Assembly: GCA_946902875.1 (NCBI GenBank)
Contig: OX336355.1
Location: forward strand, 15,967,347 to 16,031,346
DNA: 64,000 bases
Reading direction: 5' to 3'
DNA from: Nematopogon swammerdamellus
Lineage: Eukaryota > Arthropoda > Insecta > Lepidoptera > Adelidae
Position 1 is the first letter of the stretch. Every line of letters begins with the position of its first letter. The position numbers were made by a program, and so were the translations under genes. Shown here piece by piece: positions 11,776 through 21,147 of this stretch. Below the pieces are notes generated by a model. That model was given only the letters and a program-made list of their open reading frames with translations, was not told where the DNA came from and did no database searches.

Positions 11776-12319
11776 TATTATGGTAGATCGATAGCTTTTT
11801 GGAAACACGATTTTATTAACTTCGTTTTTGGAAAAAATCACATAAATGCCTCTGAATTTACTTATAAAATCTTAGATTTTGGACTTAACATAACCAAAGT
11901 AACGGATTGAAAAAAAAAACATATTTTATTCGTTCATAGGTCGATCGCTTTTTACAATTTTTTTATTTAATTGTTCGCTTACGCTACCGTTCGATTCATC
12001 CTACTCCAACCCGAAAAGTGTATCACTGTTTTGCTTGTACCCGTGGAGTTAACTCATATGGGGCCTTAATACGCAGCTTCTATCTCCAGCGAACTTGCCA
12101 CTTTCGTTGTACCAGTTTCTTGTATTTTTAGTGCTGCGGTTCTGTTTGTATAGGAATACAACGCGTGTCTTGTTACAGATGAAAGAAGATTTGTAGCTAA
12201 TTTAGAGATCGTGGTGTGGTTTTACTTTACATGTTACTAGTTTTATCTGCACGTATAATTACTTTTTATTTTTTTATTTTTGGCAATTTCTTTTGAGCTC
12301 GACTCACATTCGGCCGATT

Positions 12320-12660
12320 TTTATTAATATGTTCCTTTACTTTAGAGTTTGCACTATAATAACAACAAGTTTGACGGTCATCGTATTTATCGTTTTTACG
12401 ATAGAGCAAAAACAAAAAACGTCGAAGACAAACAAGTTTCTTGTATCGTGATCCTCCTTAATTTTTTTTTACTTTTTTGATAGGATGTCCGCCATAATAA
12501 CATACAGATATTGGATATTATCACATATTTGATGACATTTCAACCGGCTACCTACTACGGTTCAAAAGATACAGCTCTTTAGGTGGGACGGGCGGATGGA
12601 CGGACGGAAAGACGGACAGACGGCGTAGACTTGGTAATAGGGTCCCGCCCCAAATCGGTA
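12320..12660 (+). mobile_element. R repeat, degraded
   Basis: GTCCGCCATAATAACATA, TTTCAACCGGCTACCTACTA, CGGTTCAAAAGATACAGC and a GGACGGAC tract, preceded by the TTTACGATAGAGC block also seen near 37285. Confidence 0.65.
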
Positions 12661-12699
12661 AAAAAAAAGGATTTTTAATACACGATCTCTACATTTTGT

Positions 12700-13022
12700 A
12701 CCGTGTGGGGCCGGTACTTTAAAAGAAAAGCACCACTGCATCTCTCCCCGCGTATGTCGTAAAAGGCGACTAAGGGATATGACTCCCTTCTTATATTACT
12801 AGGTGGTAGGGTTTAACCCGACCGGGTCGGTACCACCGCACTGAATGAAGGGTCGGTCGAAACGGCTATTTAAATAGTTTGTCTTTTCCGTCCAGTTCAG
12901 TGTAGCCGGCACGACCGAAGGGAAGCACTGACGCGGCACCAAGTTCACCCGGTGTTATGGGCTGACATCACGGATGTTGTAGGAGATGTAGCCAAACGTG
13001 TCAGTTTCCATAAAAAAAAAAA
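12700..13022 (+). mobile_element. SINE-C: GTG-element head fused to SINE-A body
   Basis: It begins CCGTGTGGGGCCGGTAC, runs through GTCGTAAAAGGCGACTAAGG, then GATATGACTCCCTTCTTATA and TTACTAGGTGGTAGGGTTTA into the SINE-A core and tail, ending in an A-run. The same junction occurs at 49534-49875 and 53449-53757. Confidence 0.85.
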
Positions 13023-13264
13023 CCAATAGAATGAAATTCATTTGAGCGGACAACAACCCCACGTGTGTCTCCTCGCAAGGTTTTGCCAAGCCACTGCGCC
13101 AGAGGCAGTCTTCCAGAAATAGTCGCGAGCTCTCTGCCCCGGGTTTGACACCTGACAGCTCTGGCTGATCCTGCGCGTACTCCTACGTTCCTTTCGGAAA
13201 CACTCGGGTTGACTCGGCTCGAAAGCGAACCAACTGAATCCGATATTCGTTTGGTCGTTTATGT

Positions 13265-13342
13265 AGTTTGTTGGCTCAGTGGTATAAGAGTGCAGGATTT
13301 TTATTTTTTCGATCTCGACCATGGGTTCGTGTCCCCTTTGTC
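13265..13342 (+). other. tRNA-like segment, probably a SINE relic
   Basis: TTGGCTCAGTGGTATAAGAG resembles a pol III A box and D arm, and ATGGGTTCGTGTCCCC a B box. The anticodon region does not fold well, and no body shared with SINE-A or SINE-B follows. Confidence 0.35.
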
Positions 13343-14039
13343 AAAATTGGTTTTGTTTTTTTTTTAAGCAATGTTAGGGTGTTAAAATTAGGTTATGGTT
13401 ATTTTTTTTTATAACCACCTAAGAAAGCTTTATTTTCGGAAATACAAACGTAACAAAAACGACATGCGCCGCCTCAACATTAGGTTAGGATTAATATAGA
13501 GAAGATGTGTCAAAACATCACTAATACATACCACACAACATCACTCATACCACACATTCCTCCTTCGAGCCGAAGTTTGCCGAAAGGAGCTAAAGGAGTA
13601 GGTTGCAGGATCGAGCAGGTCTTTCAGGTGGCTTACCGCTCTGCCGCACGCCAGCCCACGGTTTGCCTTACAGAGTAAATATTTTGTTACCCATTAAACC
13701 AGGAGGTGCAAGCTATGCATGCCTACCTACATACTAATTTGTAATGCAAGCGCACCGGGGCGGTTGTTGCCCTTGAATCTCTCGATGGGGTTGGCTATTT
13801 TAGGGTTTGGACATAAGCGGAGACCAAAACTGTGTTTCAATCTGTAACAATGATCGGGCTTTGGCTCCTTTGAATGTCAGATTCATGCCGAATTACTTAA
13901 AAAATCAAGGTCAAGAGCGAGTCATCATAATCAATACTAAAACAATAAAAATGTATTTTTTTTTCTATATTAAGATCACAGAACTTAAAATAGTAAAAAT
14001 GCTAATTTAATTTGTTTTATTAACCCCTCCATATTAATC
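13343..14039. other. No recognised element
   Basis: AT-rich with one GC-richer part (13560-13800). No module of the repeat families seen elsewhere is visible. Confidence 0.4.
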
Positions 14040-14149
14040 GATCGAAGGGAAGCACTGACATGGCACCTAGTTCACCCGGTGTTATGGGCTGACGGTCACG
14101 GATGGTGTAGGTGATGTAGCCAACCGTGTCAGTTTCGCTAAAAAAAAAT
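14040..14149 (+). mobile_element. SINE-A 3' fragment
   Basis: It starts at GATCGAAGGGAAGCACTGAC and ends GTGTCAGTTTCGCTAAAAAA. Head and core are absent. Confidence 0.8.
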
Positions 14150-14585
14150 CTAAAATAAATTGTAGGTGCGCGTCATCAAAATCTATGTATGTATACATAA
14201 TGCCAACTTTCAAATTACTACATTACTTAGTTTTCGCGAAAAACCTCAGACAGACGGACACGGGAGTTATATGTTTTGATGGTTATTTAAGGTACGGAAG
14301 CCTAAAAAACTCTTCTTTCGCCTCGAAAAGACGATGCGTCTTCTATGCTCGTTGATTCTTCGAGTCGGAGTAAAGTACAGACACAAATGTCTCGTATCAT
14401 GAGCGTCTCAAGGTTACCTCGTGACTCACATTGGCCGCCGACGACGTCCAGCGACCTTCTCCGCACCAGATGCAGAGCTTTCTGTTCAAATTCTCGCTAT
14501 CCGGGCGCGGTGGAACGCGGGTCATGCATGACTGTGTCGTGGGAACAATTTATAACTTCTTCTAGATTTTTTTTATTCTATATAT

Positions 14586-15100
14586 TTTTTTTATTGAAAC
14601 TGACACGGTTTGCTACATCGCCTACAACATCCGTGATGTCAGCCCATAGCACGTTGGTGAACTAGGTGCCATGTCAGTGCTTCCCTTCGGTCGTGCCGGC
14701 TACACTGAACTAGACGGAAAACACGAACTATTTTATTTTATTTTATGGAAACTTGGCACGGTTGGCTACATCACCTCCAACATCCGTGATGTCAGCCCAT
14801 AACACGTTGGTGAAATAGATGCCACGTCAGTGCTTACCTTCGGTCGTGCCGGCTACACTGAACTAGACGGAAAACACGAACTTTTTTTTATGGAAACTTG
14901 ACACGGTTGGCTACATCACCTACAACATCCGTGATATCAGCCCAAAGCACGTTGGGGAACTAGGTGCCATGTCGGTGCTTCCCTTCGGTCGTGTCGGCTA
15001 CACTGAAGTAGACGGAAAACACGAACTATTTACATAGCCTATTTACATTCAGTGCTGTGCTAATAACCCGAGCCGGGTTAAATCCTACCACCTAGTAAAC
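14586..15100 (-). repeat. Tandem triplet of SINE-A tails
   Basis: Three minus-strand SINE-A tails follow one another, with GGAAAC-type starts at 14596, 14748 and 14893, so periods are about 152 and 145 bases. The first two stop at AAACACGAACT. The third, rightmost unit continues into the core to about 15100. All share the variant AGCACGTTGG or AACACGTTGG in place of AACACCGGG. Confidence 0.85.
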
Positions 15101-15666
15101 AAACATATTTTTTTTAGATTAGGTTAGGTTTAGCACATTAGCACATTAGCTTAGCCAGATATATGCGGACAGAGATTATCACGAAATATGTCAGCTGTTG
15201 TATCTTTGTGTCTGTCTGTCATGGCCTGTTTTTTTTACATGAAAAACCTAAATTTCTTCTCCTATGAAATGTTATTGTTTAACAATTAATTAAATGTCCA
15301 AATATTTTTAATTACTTTAAAATTTTTATTTCTTGGCATCGTTCTTAATAAATGGGTGTATGTATAATATGGACTATATAAACATGAATATTTGTTTGTT
15401 GGTTGTTGGTCTTTGTTGGGTTGCTGTGCGCGCCTCCGCGAAGGTTTCGCACGAGAAAAGCCTTAAGTGCATTAAATTACCATCTTTCTCTATCGCAAAA
15501 ATTCAGCAGTGAACTTCACTTGTAAATTGAACATTGTGTTACAATAAAATTAACACGGCTTCTAGAACATTAGAAGCTCGGTGCCAGACAGTGTACCGTT
15601 AGCTCAGCGCACTTGAAGAAATTTAGATAAAGATGCTTTCTCATGTCGCGAACCAAGTTCGTTGTT

Positions 15667-16083
15667 ATTTAAAACGAAAAACCCCGACCCTTAAAGACCG
15701 CTAAGTAAATTCCCGCGCAGCTGTGAGTTTTTATATTTTATTTACCTAGCGGTCCCCCGACCTCCCGACTCCTTTAAGTAGGTAAATAAACGGAAACTAT
15801 TTTTGACTTTTTAAGGGTCGGAGTTTTTTAAATCTTTATTTTAACTTTAATTTCAAGCTTTTAAAAAAAAAACCGCATGAAAATCTTTCCACTTTTTAAG
15901 ATAAATAATTTTTTATTACTTGATTACTTGATTACAAACATAGCTAAAAAACCATCCCGATTAAACAAGCTTCCTAATAAAAAAACCGCACCCAAATCGG
16001 TCCATCCTCACACCCACACTCACACACACCCTCGTCAAACTTATAACACACCTCCGTTTTTTTCGTCGGGGGTTAAAAACCTT
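15667..16083 (+). mobile_element. MITE with ACCCCCGAC termini
   Basis: The left end is AAAACCCCGACCCTTAAAGA and the right end TTTTTTCGTCGGGGGTTAAA. It contains AACCGCATGAAAATC and AAACCGCACCCAAATCGG. A second copy is at 59805-60222 and an inverted part at 17900-18184. Confidence 0.7.
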
Positions 16084-16227
16084 AGTCAATAGTGTGGTCA
16101 TTAGTGGATGCATACACGATGACTGACTGACTGACGCTCTGAACGGAAAATACGAACTGTTTACATAGCCGATTCGACCGACCTGTCAGCCAGCACGTTC
16201 GCGTTAGTACGGCGGAAACCGCTAAAA

Positions 16228-16637
16228 GCGCCGGGTAGCCGAGTGGTTTGGGCATCGGCTTCTCGTGCGAGAGGTCCGACAAGGTTCGAGTCCGGTCGGC
16301 GTGTACCAATGAGTTTCTTCTGACGAAAAAAATTATGTGCATACCTACACCTGCTGCTTCACCGTTCGGAACCTGTGTAAAACTGTAGGTCCCTTCCCTT
16401 ACCCATTACTAGGTTGTAGGCTCAAATTGTGGCCGACTGGGTTGGTACCACCGTACTGGCCGTAAGATGGCCGCATAGCCGCCTCGGTTGTTTTCTCCTA
16501 TAGTCCAGTATAATAGCCAGCAATCCCGAAGTCTCCGGTATGGCACCTACCTTCTCGGAGGTGATATTGGATGGTCGGAGCATGTGCTTTGACCCCTCCG
16601 ACTCAGCCACCCATTACCAGATTACATAAAAAAAAAA
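16228..16637 (+). mobile_element. SINE-B, full length (reference copy)
   Basis: The tRNA-like head has A box TAGCCGAGTGG and B box GGTTCGAGTCC. It continues CGGCGTGTACCAATGAGTTT, TGACGAAAAA, TACACCTGCTGCTTCACCG, the core, AAGATGGCCGCATAGCCGCC, CTTCTCGGAGGTGATATTGG and end GACTCAGCCACCCATTACCA, GATTACATAA with an A-run. It sits inside the large inverted repeat. Confidence 0.9.
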
Positions 16638-16917
16638 CAACAAACCTGGGTCACGTAAACGTGAAATCAGTCTAAAAGCAGTGCGGAGTCAGTGAAGATG
16701 GGGCGTAAAATCTCCAGATTAGCAGCTTCCTGCGGCGCGTGCGCCGCCGGCCACATCACATCACCGACGCAGAATCCGGCAGATACCGCTCGTTACATCT
16801 CATTGTTGACTGCGATGTCATTATAACAATACCTAAATTCTACAAGACAGAATGAGTGATGCCATGTGGGTCAGTAGTAGGAAGTATTAAGCGTACCTAC
16901 ATGGTTTTCGCAATAGA

Positions 16918-17268
16918 AAAAAACCGGCCAAGTGCGAGTCGAACTCGCGCACCGAGGGTTCTGTATCGCCATGTCATGGTCAGCGCCACTCACGCCATCT
17001 ATGGATTAGTTAAAATGCTGTTTTCGGTAGATGGCGCGCATACACTTTTTAGTTTCTTGTATGGGCACCCCGTGATTTTTTTTACTATTTCTTATTTTTA
17101 TTATTTGTTGTTATATCGGCCATAATAACACAAAATTTCAACGGGCTACCTATTACGGTGCAAGAGATACAGCCCTCGGACAGACAGACGGACAGACACA
17201 CAGTCAGAAAGACGACGTAGGCTTAGTAATAGGGTCCCATCCGACGGATACCGAACCCTAAAAAATAT
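16918..17268 (+). mobile_element. R repeat (CCAAGTGCGAGTC family), full copy
   Basis: It starts AAAACCGGCCAAGTGCGAGT, has AGATGGCGCGCATACACTTT, TCGGCCATAATAACACA, TTTCAACGGGCTACCTATTA and a GGACAGACAGACGG tract, and ends GATACCGAACCCTAAAAA. Terminal similarity to its inverse suggests a non-autonomous DNA element; the class is not settled. Confidence 0.75.
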
Positions 17269-17277
17269 TGCATTGAA

Positions 17278-17528
17278 AGTTTTTAGGGTTCCGTATATCC
17301 ATACGGAAACCTATTACTAAGCCTACGCCGCCGCCTGCATGTCTGTCTGTCTGTCCTACGTAGAATATGTGTTATTATGGCCGATATAACGATAAATAAT
17401 AAAAAATTGAAAAAGTAAAAAAATTGGGGGTCTCCATAGAAGAAATGTGTTTTTTTTCAACGTTTTTTTGTTTCTTGTGGTGCAGAAACGTCGTTGCGCG
17501 AGTCTGACTCGCACTTGGCCGGTTTTTA
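17278..17528 (-). mobile_element. R repeat, inverted partner of 16918-17268
   Basis: TTTTTAGGGTTCCGTATATC at the left and GACTCGCACTTGGCCGGTTT at the right. The AACCCTAAAAA ends of the two copies face each other 10 bases apart. Confidence 0.75.
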
Positions 17529-17605
17529 GGTCGTATGCCCACCTAGCTGAGGAGCGTCCCACGCTACGTTTGCTTTTAGGGCGCGTTTATTTGACACGAA
17601 TTATT

Positions 17606-18264
17606 TCGTGCGGCCGCCGCGCGTTCGCCGCGCGTTCGCTGCGCTCTCGTGTTCAGAAACGGCGAATGTGGACTTTATGTACTACGCACAACATACAAAT
17701 TCCTCGCAATCACCTAACCACGCGGCGGTCGCGTGAAAAACGCGCGGAGGCCGCGCGGACGCCGTGCGGACGCCGCGTGGTTAGGTGATTCGGCTAATGA
17801 ATGAATCGGCTATCTATACAGTTCGTATTTTCCGTTCAGAGCGTCAGCCAGTCAGTCATCGTGTATGCATCCACTAATGACCACACTATTGACTAAGGTT
17901 TTTAACCCCCGACGAAAAAAACGGAGGTGTGTTATAAGTTTGACGAGGGTGTGTGTGAGTGTGGGTGTGAGGATGGACCGATTTGGGTGCGTTTTTTTTA
18001 TTAGAAAGTTTGTTTAATCGGGATGGTTCTTAGCTATGTTTGTAATCAAGCAATCAAGTAATTAAGTAATAAAAAATTATTTATCTTAAAAAGTGGAAAG
18101 ATTTTCATGCGGTTTTTTTTAAAAGCTTGAAATTAAAGTTAAATTAAAGATTTAAAAAACTCCGACCCTTAAAAAGTCAAAAATGTGTAGTACATAAAGT
18201 CCACATTCGCCGTTTCTGAACACGAGAGCGCAGCGAACGCGCGGAAAACGGGCGGCCGCACGAA
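17606..18264. repeat. Second inverted repeat overlapping the first
   Basis: 17606-17685 (CGTGCGGCCGCC, GCTGCGCTCTCGTGTTCAGA, AATGTGGACTTTATGTACTA) returns in inverse at 18186-18264, directly after the right arm of the larger repeat. Between them is a GC-rich hairpin with CACCTAACCACGCGGCG at 17707 and its inverse at 17772. Confidence 0.8.
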
Positions 18265-19164
18265 AACTTTCGCGTCGTTTAACTGCAGCCTTACGCTCCA
18301 GAGTGTTTTTAACTAATATATAAAAACAAAGTGATCCTGGATTCCGTTTTTTCCTCCTTTGAGGTACGGAACGCTAAAATACCTACGATTAACATTGAAA
18401 TTGTATATATTTCTCTAAAGCAGTCTATGTCATGCACCGATAGGATCCCTAGAGACAATCCTACATCCTATCCTAAGTATTTATAAATGGATTTCTTTCG
18501 ATATAGAAGGATCGTGTCCCGGTGGTCGCTTCTTCCTGTGTCTGTGTCTATTTGTAAAGTAATTTTTTAAAGTCTAATTTTAGACGAAAGTCCGAGCGCC
18601 GCGAGACAAAAAGTGTCACCGTAGTTAACTATGCTTTCAGTTTTATAGGGTGACCTGAAAATGAAGTTGAAAGAAAAATCAACATAAACACGATAATAAT
18701 ATTTATATTTAACTTTATGCAAATTGCCACTTAATGTGTGGCAGGGGCGGACTTTTTGCTTTAGACAATTTTTTCCAGTTGACCCGTATGTCAATATGAA
18801 TATGCTGTGTAAAATAGTGTTATCTAATCAAGATTTTTCATGTCTTATACATACAATAGCCTGGTATTATATAACTGTACTTGAAACGTACTAAGGTATG
18901 TGAGATGGGATGCGATCTGTAAAAACCGCATGTAAATAACATGAATCATTCCCGAGTTACATAACACATAATACATAGGAACAGGCGGCGTTGGTATTTG
19001 CAATAGCACGCTATCTGGAAGTTGAGGAATTTGGAGATAATTTTGGGTCAGTCCGAATTTAACCCAAGCGAATCTCCAACACACCTTCCCATGTAGGGAT
19101 GCTGTGTCGGAGACTATAGTGATAATGTATACATTGTTGTCACTTTTGGTTTTTAGTTAGGTAC

Positions 19165-19320
19165 CTACAAGGTTAGGCTTAAAATCAGCGGCACTGAAAT
19201 GGCAATGCCACATACTGCGCCTACACCTTTTTTTCAATCCACGACCTATATAATAAGACACATAAAATGTTTATGTAAGAGAATTGAAAAATAAATAACT
19301 TTGAATTTGAATTTGAATGT
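19165..19320 (+). mobile_element. LINE 3' tail (AAAATCAGCG family)
   Basis: GGTTAGGCTTAAAATCAGCG, then AATTGAAAAATAAATAACTT and TTTGAATTTGAATTTGAAT. The TTTGAA repeats form the terminal tail. It pairs with 11530-11775. Confidence 0.6.
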
Positions 19321-19417
19321 ATAGACAGAAAAATAATTTTAATCTTACGTAAAATTCTACGGGTCACCCGACACTCATGCCTAAGTCGCTAACTAAGTAC
19401 AGTCCGCATCAAAAGCA

Positions 19418-19477
19418 CCTTCCCTTCTTACCTTACAAGGTTGTAGTGTTTAACCCGCCCGAATTGGTACCACAACC
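19418..19477 (+). mobile_element. SINE-A core fragment
   Basis: CCTTCCCTTCTTACCTTACA, AGGTTGTAGTGTTTAACCCG and TTGGTACCAC match the core, which then joins an R repeat fragment. Confidence 0.6.
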
Positions 19478-19600
19478 CGCTAGCTATTACGGTTCCTCTA
19501 AGATTCAGCCATCGAACGGACGGACGAACGGACGGACAGACAGACATTGTAAGTTTATTAATAGTTTTCCGCACTTTCCGTACGGTGTACGGAAACCTAA
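19478..19600 (+). mobile_element. R repeat 3' part
   Basis: CCCGCTAGCTATTACGGTTC, a GGACGGACGAACGGAC tract and TGTACGGAAACCTAAAATG. Confidence 0.65.
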
Positions 19601-19623
19601 AATGTGTTTGATATTACGTTTTT

Positions 19624-19990
19624 GTCAGCCTCGGTAGCTCAATGGTGCGGTCGGTCGACTGTTGCTAAGCAACGCTGAGCGCGGTGAGTACTTGGATGGG
19701 TGACCGCTCGACCGTTGGAGGCTGACCGTGGTTCGGATTCCACGTAAAACTGTAGGTCCCTTCTTATATTACTAGGTGGTAGGGTTTAACCCGCCCGGGT
19801 TGGTGAATGAAAGGTTGGTCGAAACGGCTATGTAAATAGTTTGTGTTTTCCGTCCAGTTTAGTGTAGCCGGCACGACCGAAGGTAAGCACTGACGTGCCA
19901 CCAAGTTCACCCGGTGTTATGGGCTGACATCACGGATGTTGTAGGTGATGTAGCCAACCGTGATAGTTTCCATAAATAAAAATAAAAAAG
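19624..19990 (+). mobile_element. SINE-A, near full length (reference copy)
   Basis: This copy shows all SINE-A modules. GTCAGCCTC begins the element and pairs with GAGGCTGAC about 95 bases on. Between them lie a pol III A-box-like TAGCTCAATGG and a 5S-like block GCTAAGCAACGCTGAGCGCG, then AGTACTTGGATGGGTGACC. A B-box-like GGTTCGGATTCC follows. The core has AGGTGGTAGGG; this copy lacks part of the right core arm. The tail holds GACATCACGGATGTTGTAGG and ends GTTTCCATAAATAAAAAT. Confidence 0.9.
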
Positions 19991-20196
19991 TTCCCTTTCC
20001 TTCATACCTTACTAGGTGGTAGGGTTTATCCCGCCCGCGTTGGTACCACCGCACTGAATGTAACGTCAGTCGAAACGGCTATGTAAATAGTACGTGTTTT
20101 CCGTTCAGTTCAGTGCAGCCGACATGAAATGAAGGGAAGCACTGACATCACGGATAATGTAGGTTAAATAACCAACCGTGTCAAGAAAAAAAAACG
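19991..20196 (+). mobile_element. SINE-A, headless copy in tandem with 19624-19990
   Basis: It starts at TTCCCTTTCCTTCATACC, carries the hairpin core GGTGGTAGGG...GGTACCACCG and the ATGAAATGAAGG tail variant, and ends AACCGTGTCAAGAAAAAAAA. It directly follows the full copy, which has the other tail variant, so this is not a simple duplication of the neighbour. Confidence 0.8.
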
Positions 20197-20395
20197 TTTT
20201 CAGATAGATGTGCCCTACACTATGTTGTCTGACCGTACGTGTCCGTTCTGAGCGTTTTCTAAAATTATACTAAGACCAAACTATTAATGATCTCCTAGCC
20301 GGCATAGCTACTGTGGAAAAGATTATTTATATTACCTATAGATAATTTACGCTGCTATTGAGCGGAGGTCAAGTCTTGGATCTATAATTTTTACC

Positions 20396-20600
20396 TATTT
20401 TTTAACTTTTAATAAATAATAAAACGAAACCAAACTAAAACTGCTATGATGAGCGCAAAATTGATGATGTTCCAAATATGTCTATGAAACGGCTCCTTCG
20501 AGACAGATTAACATCTAGTGACGGAGCCAAATGTTTGTTATGTGCCGTTTGTAATGCACTGAATAAATTTCATTTCATTTAATTATATTTCATTTCTTGT
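20396..20600 (+). mobile_element. 3' end of the same LINE family as at 30-31.7 kb
   Basis: Only the UTR tail is present. It shares ACTAAAACTG, ATGAGCGCAAAA, the long GGCTCCTTCGAGACAGATTA block, GTTATGTGCCGTTTGTA and the TTTCA tail with 31590-31775. It shows typical severe 5' truncation. Confidence 0.85.
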
Positions 20601-20735
20601 TCTCATGGTCCGAGTATACATAAGAGGAATGCTATGTAATGATCAAGTACATTTTAAAACGAATTTATTTTGTGATTTTTCCCGAAAAATCGTTCTCCTT
20701 AGTTCGCTTCCATACCACCAACTCGAAATTCGGAC

Positions 20736-20880
20736 TTGAAAATAATCCTCGCTCGGGCTACTCAGGAAGTCGTTAGTCACGGCGCGGCGGTCGGGAATCC
20801 GGCAGCGGAGTCGCCGGTCCGGCTGCCGGCTGCAGGGAAAATCCGGCTGGCTTCCATGTTTCCATCAGCCTCAGCGAAGG
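20736..20880. other. GC-rich patch without a recognised gene
   Basis: GGCGCGGCGGTCGGGAATCC and CGGTCCGGCTGCCGGCTGCA form a short GC-rich patch. A plus frame covers it, but no homology is recognised. Confidence 0.35.
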
Positions 20881-21035
20881 CACCACTTCTTTTTACTCTT
20901 ACTTATTTTCATTATAGTATAAGGTGTCCTGGTCACTGCTATAGTGACAATGTGTGTGAAAAGAGTACCCACTCATGAACGTTTATGGTTTAATTATTAT
21001 ATTGCTCTTGAATTCGCCATCTTACTATATGGAAG

Positions 21036-21147
21036 AAATGAAGGGAAGCCTGACGTGGCACCAAGTTCACCCGGTATTATGGGCTGACATCACGGAAGAT
21101 GTTTTAGGTGATGTAGCCAACCGTGTCACTTTCCATTAAAAAAAAGA
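21036..21147 (+). mobile_element. SINE-A 3' fragment
   Basis: GAAATGAAGGGAAGCCTGAC, then GTTCACCCGGTATTATGGGC, ending GTCACTTTCCATTAAAAAAA. Confidence 0.8.

Larger units (their letters stand above)
15799..18184. repeat. Large inverted repeat, arms about 380 bp, spacer 1.6 kb
   Basis: The left arm 15799-16175 and right arm 17803-18184 are near-identical inverse copies, sharing ATTTTTGACTTTTTAAGGG, AACCGCATG.., CGTCGGGGGTTAAAAACC, GATGCATACACGATGACTGA and GAACGGAAAATACGAACTGT. Each arm covers the 3' part of a MITE plus a SINE-A scrap. Confidence 0.85.

Noticed and set aside
13480..13490. Telomeric TTAGG repeats
   Set aside because: Only one or two TTAGG units occur here and at 5549; no array.
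19655..19712. 5S rRNA gene or pseudogene
   Set aside because: Only the 3' half resembles 5S rRNA, and it is always embedded in the same SINE body with an A-tail, so it is a SINE head.
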